Assembly (NCBI GenBank): GCA_018907035.1
Contig: JACCIC010000037.1
Coordinates: 62,001-126,000, forward strand
From: Sycobia sp. Sy_11
Lineage: Eukaryota; Arthropoda; Insecta; Hymenoptera; Epichrysomallidae
DNA: 64,000 nucleotides
Reading direction: 5' to 3'
In this document: positions 34,854 through 47,659 of the stretch, piece by piece
How positions within the stretch are numbered: the first letter of the stretch is position 1
Layout of the letters: each line of letters starts with the position of its first letter
Position numbers and translations under genes: made by a program
Notes under the pieces: model-generated
Database searches by the model: none
Told to the model about the DNA's origin: nothing
The model's input: only the letters and a program-made list of their open reading frames with translations

Positions 34854-35692
34854 TAGTGCGCCTCAACAGTTTTAAGGCCGGGGGTACAAAAGGCGCAATA
34901 AATGTCTCAATTTTTTTCAATAAACTTTTTATTCAAAATAGTCTTCATTAAAAGAAATATACATGTTAGCACGATCTTCCAGTCTCTTCTTCATACCTTT
35001 TAAAAACTTCTTTTTTTAATACTTTTTAATTTCGTTGTCATAACTTCTTGTATCTCGTCTATCAACGCAAAACGCTTGTCTTTTATGTCCATTTTTAATT
35101 TTGGAAACAGGAAGTAGTGAGGAGGACTCAAATCAGGCGAACATGTATGGTGGGTGGCTGGCAGGAATTATCTTTTGATCAAAAATTGAGTATAAATTGC
35201 TGCGGCATTTGCTGGTGCATTATCGTACAAGAGAAATGAAATGCACGCGCACCTTCTTTTATTCAAGTCGTTCGTTATAATACGTTATTCCAGTAAGTTT
35301 TTCAATCCACCAGAAATTAGAATTACAATTATCCTTTAAGGCAGCTACGACTTTTTCGATGTAATTGTCACTCTTCGTGGCGCATGACCGTTCACTCCTT
35401 TTATCGTCTTCAACCGACTCTCCATCTGCCTCAAAGAGGTTATACCGTCGAAAAATAGCACGAGACATAACATATTCACCGAAAGCCAGTTTTAACATTT
35501 CCTTAGTTCCTGTTGCGCTTTAACCAACTTGAAAGCAAAATTTAATTGCAACACGTTGAGATGTTCATGAACTTGAAGCTTTATATAAAGGTAGAGGAAG
35601 GTTGTAGTAACTAGTGGCCAAAGTTTCATGAAGATGGCGCAAGTATTATAGATTTTATACCCGTAGTCTTACAACTTGTGGGGCATACTGTG
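34854..35692 (-). mobile_element. mariner element 2, internally deleted, with diverged ends
   Basis: Left end AGTGCGCCTCAACAGTTTTA and right end, read inward from 35692, CAGTATGCCCCACAAGTTGT align as inverted repeats at roughly two in three positions, followed on both sides by a GGGTAYAAAA-like string. Length is 0.84 kb. Confidence 0.8.
34900..35500 (-). pseudogene. Deleted mariner transposase pseudogene
   Basis: Minus strand: MLKLAFGEYVMSRAIFRRYN, then GESVEDDKRSERSCATKSD and IEKVVAALKDN form the N-terminal DNA-binding half. After missing sequence come WWIEKLTGITYYNE, FLLYDNAPANAAAIY (second catalytic Asp) and CSPDLSPPHYFLFPKLK, where the expected third Asp is His. Stops and frameshifts follow. 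The first catalytic block is gone. Confidence 0.82.
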
Positions 35693-37250
35693 TATATGTT
35701 ATGCAAAACTATTTATTCAATATTTTTTAATAATTACCATCCTAATTTGTTTGATCCTTGAATAACGTATCGATTCTTTGTTCTTGTATTTTTAAAGTTT
35801 CATTACAAAATCTACCAACAGTATTTATAATATTTATAAAAATAATTATTTATAATAATAACGGTATTTATAATAATAACAGTATTTATAATAATAAGGG
35901 AAAAAACGGCAGAAGCAAAGTTGTACACCTAATATAATAAACAAAAAATGTCATAAATCGTAGCAATATTACAAGAAAATTCACGGTGCTAGATAAATGG
36001 ATCATAGAAATATTACAAGATAATATATATCTTATGATATTTCTGTGATGCGTTTAATAGGGACATTCAATTGGTTAGTGATCTTGATGCAATGTTGGCT
36101 CAATATTGCTGAGATATTAACGTTAGGTGGAATTTTAATGAAATAAACATTATAAGTAAAATGTTTGTAAAAATACTTAACGAATATGAATGAGGATATT
36201 GGGAAGTATGTTCGGGTGTGAAAATAAATCACGCAATAATTTATAATGATAAGAACTAAATTTTATTACTGAAAAACTAAGGCATAAAAAACCCCCAATA
36301 AAATTAATACTACTACTATAATATAATATCCGTGAACTTATTTACTAATGCAACAATATATATCTATAACTGACTATCTCGATCACACATACATACATCG
36401 GTTGCAACGTTGAAACAATCGGTGTTGGAGTACTTCTGCACAAGCGTCGCTGACGCAGACAACACTCGTATGGCAGATGAGGTCAAAGGGGAAGGAGCTT
36501 CCGCATCTACCCCCTGCTCTACGTTACGACCTTGACGTCTCAGGAACGAAATGATCCTTGCCGCAACGGCAGCCACTGGGCTGAATCACTGCCGGGAAGC
36601 TCCTCACAGATTCGAACTAGAGTGGATCTCCCTAAGACCAAGTGTTTTACCCCGCTGATGCGCCTAAATTGCGCCGACAATTACACTCTATTTGCTAAAG
36701 TTATCACGCTACTTTACACTAATTTCTCTTATTACTATTAACCGATTACAATAACACACGGCAATACGCCAAACCACGCCGATATATACAAATTGCTTAC
36801 GCGAAGACAAAGCCCCGCGCGGAGGTACAGTCTACGATGCCGAAACTCTAACCGTAACGCGAAGATAATGCAACGCGAAGACAACGACAATGTTAGTATT
36901 GAACAGATATATTCGTGATTCGGCCGAAGGTCGAGAACGAAGTGAAGCAATTCGGCTGCTTTCGAGACGGTTCGACCGACGCGATGTAACAAGCAAAAAG
37001 GGAAGGATCTACCGGGACTGCCAGATGATACTTCACAGCCAGATGTGTTGAAAGCCCTCTGCGTTAAAGGTTACTCGAGGACAGTGCATTATTCCTGTTG
37101 GATGGGGGCAATACTTACATGTGCCGAATACCGGTGACCATTCATAAATAACGGGATTCCCAATTTATAATATCTACAATGCAGCTGTTCACGGTAGTGT
37201 TTTTCTTTATTAGTTCATTCTTTTATTTCTTCATTAGTGCATAGATAGGT

Positions 37251-37262
<12 letters not shown>
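35693..37262. other. Spacer with an unassigned GC-richer block
   Basis: 35693-36380 is AT-rich. 36380-37190 is markedly less AT-rich, with small open frames on both strands that resemble no family I know. A tRNA-like string near 36600-36660 was rejected. The block could be a fragment of an unrecognised LTR element. Confidence 0.45.

Positions 37263-37329
<67 letters not shown>
37263..37329 (+). repeat. (GA)n microsatellite
   Basis: About 67 bases of pure GA preceded by a (GATA)n start at 37248. Confidence 0.95.
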
Positions 37330-37331
<2 letters not shown>

Positions 37332-37714
37332 GCATTTAACGTATACGAGGTGACGCGTTGTAATCGGCTGTATTTTCACCAACGTAAAGTATGGTAACTT
37401 AACAATATATATTAAATTAATAATGGAAAGTAACATTTGGATTTACGCAAACTTTTATTTTATATTACTGCTTAAAAATTTATTTTATCTACTTCAAGAT
37501 TTGAAGAATTTTTCTATATTTCTATATACTTTTCACTAAATAACTCTATAAATGTCTTATATATAGCTTAATAATTATTTCTTAAGAAGCATATAATGCG
37601 TTAGAGGTTAAATTAGCATTTTATTTAAATTTGTATTTAGATTTGTGGATAATATGATGATCCACAGCGAAATAAGTGAAAAAGTTAAAATATAGAATAA
37701 AAGAAAATTATATA

Positions 37715-37910
37715 TTAGGAGGCAAACTTAGTTTCCGACCTTTTTTAATGGAAAAAGAACAGTTCTGATGAAAAATGGATACACGTTAGCTTAATCAAAA
37801 TCATTTCCATCATTTTCGACTACTTTTTCCCATCTTTCTGGCAATATGGCGATACCGTGGTGAAAGAACAATGGCGCTTTCGAGGCGATCCAATCATTCA
37901 CAAATTATTA
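37715..37910 (-). mobile_element. mariner element 3, C-terminal stub with one end
   Basis: Minus strand encodes FVNDWIASKAPLFFHHGIAI then LPERWEKVVENDGNDFD and TAA at 37791-37793. This matches the standard mariner C-terminus (LPERWxKCIxxxGxYFE). The adjoining end at 37715-37741 reads TAGGAGGCAAACTTAGTTTC. The ends differ from those of the other mariners here, so it is another family. Confidence 0.85.
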
Positions 37911-37949
37911 TTATTTAATATAAATTAATATAAACAGTTTAATAAAAAA

Positions 37950-39545
37950 TTGTGGGGACCACGCCCGCACATACGACACACGGCGCGTGCGCCAAATAAA
38001 GTTATAACCGCATGCACCGACGGACGCACAGGAGTACATACAGGTAATGTAGATAACCTAATCTGCAAGCAGGAGGGACAACGGTGCACCCCGAGGCTAG
38101 CCTCATATCACCTTCATATGAAAATCTATCACCCCCCGCGACAACCACCGTTAGGAAAACCCCAACTTATATGGGCTCGGTTGGCTATGAAAAACCCCAC
38201 CGCCAAGTAGGGGACTTCGAAAAGCCCGTTCCTCAGCGGAAACTAGACCTTCCCGATGTTATAGGAACAACTCACTTAGGCGGATTTTATCGGGGCCAAA
38301 GCCTCGGCAACATCCATTGTCCAACGGGGTCCTCGAGAAGGCAGAGTCGGGCGCAGTGGCTCGGGTCGTAAAACTCCTAGTTCCTTTAAGCTATTTTATT
38401 TCTTTGAGAATATATAAGATAAGCAGCTGGAAATGTTGCCTCACTCACGCATGCCGGTGGTGTGGATGGCCAATTAAACCCATTATTTATAACAGAATTC
38501 TGAAAGATGATTCTTTGCAAATCAAAACGCCGACATTGGTATAGCAAGTGATCCCACGAATCCACAGAGCCGCATAAGCACACCGAAGTTGACACTAGAT
38601 AGACCAAATCCCATAAGGTAACTCTCATATTTCCGTGACCAGTTTGGACCTTTGAGGCATAATGGTTGGGCTTAAACTATTTCATTTCCATTCTCAAGCG
38701 GATCTCCGGTAAAAACTCATACGTTCTTCTCCCCGTCATGGAAGAATCCCACCGCGCCTGTCAAATAGACATGAGACAGTCTCGTAGTGTGGATAACGAG
38801 CTCTTCACATCCGTAGAACCAGTATAGTGCACACTATGGTAAACGTATTCTAACTTATTTCTAATTTTTTACTGATAGAAATTTTCCATGACGGATAGAT
38901 CCAGCGGTAAGAGTTCTGAAGTGTAATGAGTCACTAGAAACTGTGGAGTAGCCCTTAACCATACGCAGGCAGTGAAAAACACTGAATGCTATTTAAGATG
39001 TTTACATGATAGGTACTTAGTTTGTCGGCTCATGCACAGCAGCCATAACACATTATGGGGGATAAAGACACCAGAATATAATATCTGCAGACTCTTGCCT
39101 TTGAGACCCTTGTGAATATCAGCCAGCTTAGAGAACGTATAAAAAATGATCCTGCCTTCGCTACCTACCTTGAATATATGCTCGGTTACAGTCATGCGTG
39201 AGCCGAAGATTACACCTAAAGATTTTATGCTATCTGATAGCTTAATGACATTAGGCTTTATTTTAATTATAGGGTCGCGAGAGGGCATGGAACCTTTTAG
39301 CAGTATTGCCTCGGATTTGATCTCCGACAAAATTATCCTGTTCTTCTGAAACCAGGTGACGACTATCACAATTACTTCTTGAGTACGAACCTCGATCCCA
39401 AGTCCACTATCTGATTCAATAATTACCGACAGGTCAACCGCATAAGCCGCAAAGTAGATCTCAGTTCCCAACGCTTCCAACTTTTTCAGTAGTGAATCAA
39501 ATACAATGTTCCTAAGAGTGAACTCTGCGGGCAACCTCTACATAT
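37950..39545 (-). mobile_element. R1-clade LINE fragment: RT C-terminal half, knuckle and 3' UTR
   Basis: Minus strand from 39534: RNIVFDSLLKKLEALG, then FAAYAVDLSVIIESDS, where YAVDL stands for the RT active site YADD with the first Asp lost. Next are TWFQKNRIILSEIKSEAILL and IKLSDSIKSLGVIFGSRM. Further down, with stops between, are ARWDSSMTGRRTYEFLPEI, FKPNHYASKVQTGHGN and the knuckle CLCGSVDSWDHLLYQC (38386-38628). 37950-38385 is GC-rich and is probably the 3' UTR. The sequence is unlike the other two R1-clade copies and is a different subfamily. Dead. Confidence 0.85.
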
Positions 39546-39839
39546 GGACTAGTGCAAACATTATGATTTCCATATAGAGACAGCTCCCTGCCGGTGAGCC
39601 TCACCATGCCGTGGAACTTCATGATCGCCGCCATCGAAAGCCCGATCATACGAGGGGATTTTCTCGGAGAATATCATTTAGTTCCGGACCTCAATTTACG
39701 AATGCTGACGTATAGACCGTCAGGTGCTGTGATAAAATGCGTAGCTAAAATTGTCGAGAATTTCACGGTTCACCGCCTGGACCCCGCGAGCGCGTACGCC
39801 GATATAACCTCCAAATTCCTGATGGTAACAGGGGTAAAA

Positions 39840-40506
39840 TAGGATAGCGAGCACCGCGATCACGAAGTCTTCTATTACATTCAAACGACAAGTCTGCCAG
39901 CAAGCCAACGCGCGCGCCGACTATCGCCGGAAAAATTGCGCGCGGCAAAACAACAATTTAAGGAAATGTTAGTGCAGGGCATTATTTGGTCGTCAAAAAG
40001 TCCGTGGACAAGTCCCATTCACCTCGTACCCAAGAAGGACAGCTAGTGGCGGATATGCAGGGATAACCGGCGCTTGATCAGCGTTACGGTGGTAGATGAC
40101 CCAATACTGCATATGGAAGACTTCCCTACCTTCCTATCCGGTAAACACGTGTTTTCCAAACTTGACTTAAACGTGGCGTTTCATCAGATCCCCGAGAAAA
40201 ATAAGGAGAAAACGGCCGTAATAACCCGATTCGGATTATTTGAATGCAACGTTATGACGTTCGGACTACGAAATTCGGGCAGACGTTCCAGCGCTACATT
40301 AACAGTGCGCTAAGAGGCATGAGATGCACATGGATAACGAGGAAGAGCACAAGCACGATATAGAGAAGGTCCTCGCCATGTTCGGGCAGTATTCGCTGAG
40401 CCGAAATATTGATAAATGCAGCTTATGCAAAGCCAAGATAGAGTTCCTCAGCCACACGATCAATAAGAACGGTTTCAAGCCGATCCCGAGCAACTCGACA
40501 CGGTGA
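39840..40506 (+). pseudogene. gypsy reverse transcriptase, lacking the YxDD box
   Basis: Reads MLVQGIIWSSKSPWTSPIHL, VPKKDS then a stop then WRICRDNRRL, KHVFSKLDLNVAFHQIPEKN (catalytic Asp of LDL kept), KTAVITRFGLFECNVMTFGL, a frameshift, then FQRYINSALRGM. The next expected block with the catalytic YxDD pair is missing: the sequence passes directly to NEEEHKHDIEKVLAMFGQYS, then NIDKCSLCKAKIEFLSHTIN. The protein could not be active. Confidence 0.88.
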
Positions 40507-40681
40507 GCAATTACGTGCGTCCTTGGGCTAATTAACTTTTACCACACGTGCATCCTGCATGTAGCAGATATTCAAGAACCGCTAAGTAACTACCTTGTAG
40601 ATGCGAAAAACAATTTTTCAATAAGAATCTACAAAGAATCTACAAAGATCATCTACAAAGAATCTACAAAAAAAGAACCGC

Positions 40682-41140
40682 GTGATCAAATGGAACCCCG
40701 TCTCGGAAAAGGTATTCGACAGTCGCAAGCAGTCCGTGCTAGATATAGCTGAGATCGAGTTCCTCGACGAAAACGCGGAGATTCACCTCGTAACCGACGC
40801 GACTAATATCACGATGGAAGCCGCCCTCGAACAGAAAAGGCATGGAGAATGGCGCCGCTTGGCTTTCTTTTCAAAAAAGTTCAATAATGCGCAAGCGAAA
40901 TACGCTACGATAGATAGAGAACTCACCGCGATATTATTATTCCGTGCAGAAGTTCTTTTATTAACTTGAGGGCCGCGAGTTTGAGATAGTCACTGATCAT
41001 AAACCGCTCATTTACATAATGGTACAGAATCAGGACAAAGCACTGGCGCTACGCTACAGGCAAATAAACTACATAGCCCAGTTCAACGCGAAAATCGTAT
41101 GCTGCGGTGGCGAAGATAATGTGGTGGCAGATGACCTATC
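40682..41140 (+). pseudogene. gypsy RNase H domain
   Basis: WNPVSEKVFDSRKQSVL precedes EIHLVTDATNITMEAALEQK (first Asp), RRLAFFSKKFNNAQAKYATI then DRELTAIL (Glu). After a frameshift near 40960 come GREFEIVTDHKPLIYIM (third Asp), RYRQINYIAQFNAKIVCCGG and VVADDLS (last Asp region). Confidence 0.87.
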
Positions 41141-41379
41141 ATGTATAGAGTCACTCCGGATTTCGAGCATGTTCAACTGGGACGATTCGTGGAATCAATA
41201 CGAGGAGAACGTAGGCCGGGACGTAAGAACGTATACGTGTTCCGATTACTCTCGCTTTTCGATGCAAAGCAGCTCACCGGCCAGCAAGTGGCCGACTCCG
41301 AGCTTTACTGCATACTGTGGGACCGCGACCATCCGCTCAAGCTACGACAGCTCACGTTCAACGATGACGAAAGAACGCC

Positions 41380-41700
41380 ATTTTATTGCGACATCGTCGA
41401 GAACACAATCCGGCTGTGTTTTCAGACATTTTCCGGAGAGGTATTCAGACTGTTTCAAAACAGTTCGCACCCGAACGGCGAAGTCACGGACCGTCTCATA
41501 AGGCAGCAATACGTGTGGCCAGACATGAGCCGAGATATCTACAAGCAGTGCAGAATGCGTAGAGTGCCAATTGTCAAAAATAGCTAGGCACAATAAACGA
41601 CTCCCGGACCACTTCATAGCGCTCGATGCGCGATTTCAACATATCCACGTAGACATAGTCGCACCCCTTACCACGAGGAGCGACTATCAATACATTGACG
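41380..41700 (+). pseudogene. gypsy integrase N-terminus
   Basis: The zinc-binding HHCC region reads HPNGEVTDRLIRQQYVWPDM and SRDIYKQC, and is followed after a frameshift by CQLSKIARHN. The core begins FQHIHVDIVAPL (first catalytic Asp) and breaks off. The remaining Asp and Glu of the core are missing. Confidence 0.82.
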
Positions 41701-41719
41701 ATGATGGCGAGAGTGGCGG

Positions 41720-41919
41720 CGCCCTGACGCGGAGTGGGGAGCCACAAGCACCGAGCCGCGGCTCTCTCTCCTCCGCCAGCCTCTGTAGAGTACAGGCGTA
41801 CCAGTGGCTACGCGGTGTGTAGGCAATGAAGTATTATCTATTCAGTAATAAAGTGTGGTTTCATTTATCATACCCGCACCACAGCCTTGTCTGGGAAGCG
41901 GGATACTAAGATTCCCACA
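41720..41919 (+). repeat. Probable gypsy 3' LTR end
   Basis: Follows pol directly. It has a GC-rich start, AATAAAG near 41850 and a CA terminus before AT-rich host DNA at 41920. A partner LTR is not seen, so the left limit is a guess. Confidence 0.5.
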
Positions 41920-43600
41920 TCATAATTAGTTGAAAAAATTTATTTTTAATATTTAATTCTTATATAATATTGTAAGAAGAGAAAGAGAAAATCCATTAAT
42001 TGTTTCAAATATTAAAAATATAAATAATAATATAAATAAAAAATTAAAAAGTTAAACAGTTATACGTTTTCTAAATTATAACTACAAGATATACAAAATT
42101 TGTAAATAAATAAGATTTACATTCTAGAACGTTTAATAATAGGATAAAATTTGAAATTTTATGTTTTCTACAATAAAAATTATCAATAAAAAATGTATAA
42201 GTATTTTAAATAATTATAAGTAATAACACAAGCTTAAACATATATTTAAAAAATACGAGTATGAAGTAGATTTTAATGTTCACGTAGTTGATCAACCCAT
42301 GTCTCTGATACTATATATTAAATATAATTCTTAAATTACATACGTTATTCCTAGTTTCCTTCACATTCAAACAGCTTACTTTTCATTTATATTTATTGTA
42401 ATATATTGATCTATTCTGTATTGTTACTTATTGATATTTTAAATAATTCGTGTAATTCCGATTTTACACAAAGATTGGTCTAAGGCATAGAGCCATTTTC
42501 CGTATAAACTAACAACGAAATTTTTTATTTGTTTATTTACAATATTACATTGATTGTGGACATAACCTCACCTATGATAAAATTATCTATTGAAGAAATT
42601 GTTAAAAATCAATTATCTGAATTACCTATGTACATTATAGAGTAATTGAAAAGGATATATAATAATCGTTTATAATCTTAAATATATATTATTTAATATA
42701 TGTAATTGAATACAGAGTTGTTTCGAAAAAATTCTACATAGATCGATTACCTATATATTTTGAATCGCTTGATTATAAATATTATAGAAATTGATAACAA
42801 AAAATGATTTTGGAACAAATTGAATAAAAAAGTATAGATCATATCAAAATATAATACTTATTTTCCATGCAAATTTTCTCACAGCTCGTGACGTAGGCAA
42901 ATGCGCTAAACTAATTTATGTTGACGTAGCTGTGACGTCGCGTTAACGCTTTAATATAGCAGTTGACCCAATGGAGAACGCACAGTTACAGCGCTTCAAA
43001 AATGTTGGAGCCTTTCATGTATGGCATCGGCAATCTCTTTTTATTATCTCTGAGTAACCTAAGTTGTCAACAACGACTTGAAATCATACATGGTCATAAA
43101 TAACTTATAAATAAAATAAAGTATCGTATATGTGTTAAATTATATAGAAAATGTAAGGCCGCTAAAATTATTAATTTATTTAAAATAAATTATCGATCTT
43201 TTTTTTTTAATTTTATCGGTATATGTATATATCGCTTTTCTAAAATATTGATACACAAACCTATTACGGATTTTATTAAGAAAGTTTGTAAATGTTTTAT
43301 ATCCAACGTACTTAATTATTACACATTCAATTTATTAATAAAAGGCTAAATTACGTTTAAATTAAGTATTTTTTAAAAATTATTATTAAATTTCTTATAT
43401 GAATTAAAAGCAGATCTGCGGTTGAGACTACTTTCGATTGTTGAACAGTACTATGGTACGTTTCATTACTGTAATATGGACCTGTGACCTGGGTGTTTAA
43501 ATGTGTTTTAGGGTGTAAGTGGAATGACCAAAGACCGTGTTAGCTGTCATGGGTCAATTGGATCATAAAAGCCACAATAAGAAATAATAAAAAAACGAAA
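41920..43600. other. Spacer
   Basis: AT-rich DNA with a more complex block at about 42870-43090. No protein or repeat family is recognised. Confidence 0.5.
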
Positions 43601-46000
43601 GAAGAAGTATTAGTAGGAATAAAAAAGAACTAACAAAGGAAGGTTTAATCGGGTGGCAATACGGCTGGATAATACAAGAAGTAAAAGTAGAGAAAGAAAA
43701 AAGTAAACATAATAGTAGTAGAAAAGAAGGATAAAATAAAAGAGGTAATAGAGAATTTACGAATTATTGTTGAAAAAATAATAACAGGAGGGTAAATATA
43801 ATAGATGATATATAGCTTGATAATAGAGGATTTAAAGGCAAGAATAGAGAATTGGCAAGTTACTAAGGAAGGTGAACTAATAGAATAACGAAATTTGGTA
43901 GATGAAAAAGTAAATACGGAAGGAAAGAAATTACGAGAATTTTGTGAAGAGGTGGGAACTACACAACTGTTGAACATCATTTTTACCTGTGAGTACATAT
44001 AATTCCTTGTAAAACAAAAAATATTATCTGAATACTATGAAAATTGACCGACTTACACGCATTTGAAACATGGCAATTTTTTGATGAAAAATTTTGTGCG
44101 ATAATTTTGTTGCGGATTGTAGATTCGTTCTATTAACGAAATAGTAAGTATTCTAAATGAAATATTCAAGGGAGAGGATATTATTAAGTGCTTGAAGGTA
44201 GTCAGAATTTACCTGATACATAAAAATTGAGATGAGGAAGAAATAAAAATCTATAGAGTTCGCTCCTGGACAGTGTAAATTATTCGCTATCATTTTGAAC
44301 AAATATTAAGCACGCAGCTGGGAAAAAATAATAAAATAGAGGAAAGCCAAGTGGGACTTATAAATAAAAGAGGGAATAGAGATCATATCTTTATGCTTAA
44401 TAGTTTAATAAATTATAAAACTAGAGAGATGAAAGGAAAGCTATACACGTTCTTCTTTGATTTTAAGACAGCCTCTGATACTGTGGATAGAAAAGTAATG
44501 ATGAAGAAGTTAAAAAGAATAGAAGTGTAAGGAAAACTGCTTAAGCAATAGAAAAAATATATAGTAAAACGGAAAATAAGTTGATAGCGGGGGGGAGGAA
44601 TTAATTGAAAGATTCAAGATATGTAAAGGGTTGAGAAACGAATAAACTTTCAGATTATTGCTATTTTTAATATATTTAGAAGAGTTATAAGGTAAGTAGA
44701 AAAAGATAAATAAGTGTAAATGCAATAAGAGGAACAAAAACTTTGAACCTGAAGTTTGCAAATAACATTCTGGTCATTGCGAATACACCGAAAGGAATAG
44801 GGGGAATGTTAAAAGATTTAGAAAAATTCAGTAGGCAAAACAGACTAAAGGTGAGTGCAGAAAAATAAAGGTAATGGTATTTTAAAATAGAGAGAGGAAA
44901 GAAAAGTTTAAACAGCATTACATGAAAAAATAATTGAGGGTGATAGATAGTTACAAGTATTTAGGTTTTTGGTTTACAAAAACTAGTGTGTACAAAACAC
45001 ACATCAGGAAAATTACAGCAAACGTAAGAAAGCATTTTACGTAGTCTGGGATATGGAAGAAGGCAAAGAAAATCATTAAAGGATAGGCTCCAACTTATAG
45101 ACGCAATAGTTAAGGTAGGTTTTTATATGTAGATAGGACAAATCATAAATTTTAGAGAAAATTCAAGGAAGATTCGTAAAAATAGCCCTTGAAGTGAATA
45201 AGAACACGCCGAGTTAAAGTTGAAAAAAGTAAGGCGGGAAGGGGAAAATTAGAAACAGGCAGCTTCAAAAGTGCAGGAAAGTATTTAATGGACATAGGGA
45301 ACATTGAGGAAAGCAGGTAGTCTAGAATATGCCTAAAGAAAAGTTAGGAAATATTAAAAATAATATTACAACAAATTCGGTAGTGGTAATTCAGAAGGTG
45401 TTAAGAGAGGTTGGAAATGGGGAAAGTATTAGACATTAAGTATTAACATTTTAGTAGAACAGTACAAGCATAGCCTAAGCAAATGCTTAAAAGGAGGTGT
45501 TAAAATTAAGCGAGAATAAATAACACAAGGTAATTGGCATAAGTCATATTATTTCAGGAATCATGGCCAATGGAAAATAAATCTAGGAAGGCAGATATAC
45601 GTGGATGAGAAAAAGTAGGATTATGAAATGATAGAGCTATGGGAGAGACTGAGATGCAGGAGCATAGAAAGAGAAAAAGTAAGGGCTTTAAAAGCGGAGT
45701 CTGCAGGAATTGAATGGAAGAAAAAGAAAGCATAGAACATATTTGTAAGTGCGAGAAAGTTAGGGAACTATGCAAGAAGAGTGGGAAAAGATGACAGGGG
45801 AAAAAGGGCTAACATGGGTTCATGATGAACTTAGGAGAGTACTAATACAAGTACTAAAAGGTGATCCAGTAGAAGAGTTATGTAAATATAGTAGAATAGT
45901 AAGTAATAAATATAGTATAAATTTTGAAGTATTAGCTGGATGAACAGCGGAAGAGAAAAGGGTAATAATAGAAAAATAATGCGAGCAGAAAATGTAAAAA
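43600..46000 (+). mobile_element. Old APE-type LINE, internally deleted and AT-drifted
   Basis: Plus strand shows late endonuclease pieces (IIEDLKARIENWQ like GGDFNARxG, then GKKLREFCEEVGTTQLLN) at about 43810-43990. After a gap come RT pieces: EESQVGLINKRGNRDHIFML, GKLYTFFFDFKTASDTVDRK (catalytic Asp of FxDFK) and NLKFANNILVIANTP, where the YADD box is now FANN. The C-terminal part to about 45950 has many stops. The frame is broken throughout. The sequence type is common in ant genomes. The fragment at 54.56-55.7 kb supplies the region missing here. Confidence 0.82.
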
Positions 46001-46333
46001 GCAAGATGTAAAATACAAATGTAAATAGCCGAAACCTAAATGATAAGAATTTTTTTGTCTGCTTGTAATCTATAAATGACATTAATAAATACAATATATT
46101 ATACTATACTTATGATTATAAATAACTATTATAAATAAATTAGCATCCCTGTTTCATCTTCGCCCAAGATAATAATTTAACAGATTTATTAAATTATTCA
46201 ATAATATCATTTATTTATCTATAATTCTCAATATTCGTGATATTTAATTTAAAATACGAAAATATAGAAAATATAGATATATCTATATCTTACATACTGT
46301 TTCTAAGGAGAAATATTCTAGTTAGATGTTGAG

Positions 46334-47043
46334 ATATCTTGGGACGACTTCTACGGGAACTTTTGCGTTTAGACGGTAGAATACGATGTCCGGACATATC
46401 TGAACATCCTATCCTACAGATCAAACATGAAACTCTTTGTAGAATTGAAACCGATATATCTGGACATCAAATCTCATGTCTGAGCATGATACTTCCCCTT
46501 GAAGTGGTTCCAATACACCTGGATATTGTGTTCTATTATCTGAATAAGAATCTTTCCACAGAAATGGTCTCAAGTCTCCTCGATATCTTATTATACTGTC
46601 CAAACACTACATTTCCTTTGCGAATCCTCCCGAGGCACTTGTATATCGTAATCTACTGTCGAAAAACAAAACTTCCTGCAGAAGTTCTTCCAAGGCAAAT
46701 GGGTATCGTATTTTATTAGCCAAACATGATACTCCTAGTAGAACTTAAACCAACATACCTGGACATCATATTTCAATATCCGAGCGCGATACTTCCTGCG
46801 GAAGTGATCCTAAGATACATGGATATTGTGTTGTATTGTCCGAATACGAATCTTTCCGTAGAAATCGTTCCAAGACGCTTCGACATCGTATTTTATTATC
46901 CAAATACGAAACTCGACAGCTGGACATCACATTCTACTGTCCAAACATGAAACTCTCTATAGAAGTCGCCCCGACACACCTCGACATCGTATTCTATCGC
47001 CTGCAGACGAAAGTACAATATTTCCCCGTAGAAGCCGTATGCA

Positions 47044-47045
<2 letters not shown>
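46334..47045 (+). repeat. 60-bp tandem array (about 12 units) with an open-frame consensus
   Basis: Units of 60 bases repeat with diverged sequence. In one frame each unit reads approximately LPAEVVPRHLDIVFYCPNTK. Examples are LPLEVVPIHLDIVFYYLNKN, LPAEVLPRQMGIVFY and LSVEIVPRRFDIVFYYPNTK. The frame runs from about 46400 to 46905 with one TAG at about 46717. A shortened unit near 46910 then shifts it, and it resumes as ITFYCPNMKLSIEVAPTHLD. There is no start, splice or homology evidence for a gene. A (TA)n tract follows at 47046. Confidence 0.85.
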
Positions 47046-47096
<51 letters not shown>

Positions 47097-47321
47097 ATAT
47101 ACGTATATATACACCATGTCCCAGATATAACTGCTCATATTAGCGGCATGGTATCGGCAAGGAAAAGTTATGTGTAAATATAAATATTTATGTAGGTCCA
47201 TTTTTCATAGTTTTGCAGTCGGGCCCATGTCTGTGAGCCAATCAGGGCTCAGAGAAGTAGGTCATCGCCTACGAACGAGAAAAAGGAGGTCAAACGAAGA
47301 GAAACGAGGCGAAGTCGAATG

Positions 47322-47420
47322 AACACGGTAAAGACCAGTAGTTGTTATTTTTCCTGTCCATTATTAACGTCGCGTAACTGCTTGGATATACGAACGTCGT
47401 GACGAAACGAATAAAGATTA
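47322..47420 (+). repeat. LTR-like repeat, plus copy
   Basis: CCTGTCCATTATTAACGTCG through AATAAAGATTATGTTTCTGC. It is the inverse of 47660-47770. The AATAAA suggests an LTR or element 3' end. Confidence 0.6.
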
Positions 47421-47659
47421 TGTTTCTGCAGTATTTTTTCCAGTTTTGAATATGATTATCAAATATCTATTTCTCAGTCTTTGCAACATTTCGATAATTT
47501 AGTTTCACATTTGTTTTTATAAAACACACGTGTGCTTTCGCGGTCAGTTCGTCTGCGCCAGCGAAACATCCGCCTTTTCTTCATTATTTCCAATGCAATG
47601 GAGTGGGCTGTTATAAAAAAGGGTAGCTGGACAAAAAATATGGGTAGGGACCGTTGTAG

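Larger units (their letters stand above)
39600..41919 (+). mobile_element. gypsy (Ty3-type) LTR retrotransposon remnant: pol plus 3' LTR end
   Basis: In order: end of the protease (ESPIIRGDFLGEYHLVPDLN), reverse transcriptase, RNase H, integrase start, then a short LTR-like end with AATAAAG near 41850 and a terminus ...CCCACA at 41919. No 5' LTR or gag is present. Many stops and frameshifts occur, and part of pol is deleted between 41700 and the LTR. Confidence 0.9.

Noticed and set aside
36595..36665. tRNA-like string with GATTCGAACTAGAG on the minus strand
   Set aside because: The T-arm-like words do not fold with a matching acceptor or D arm.
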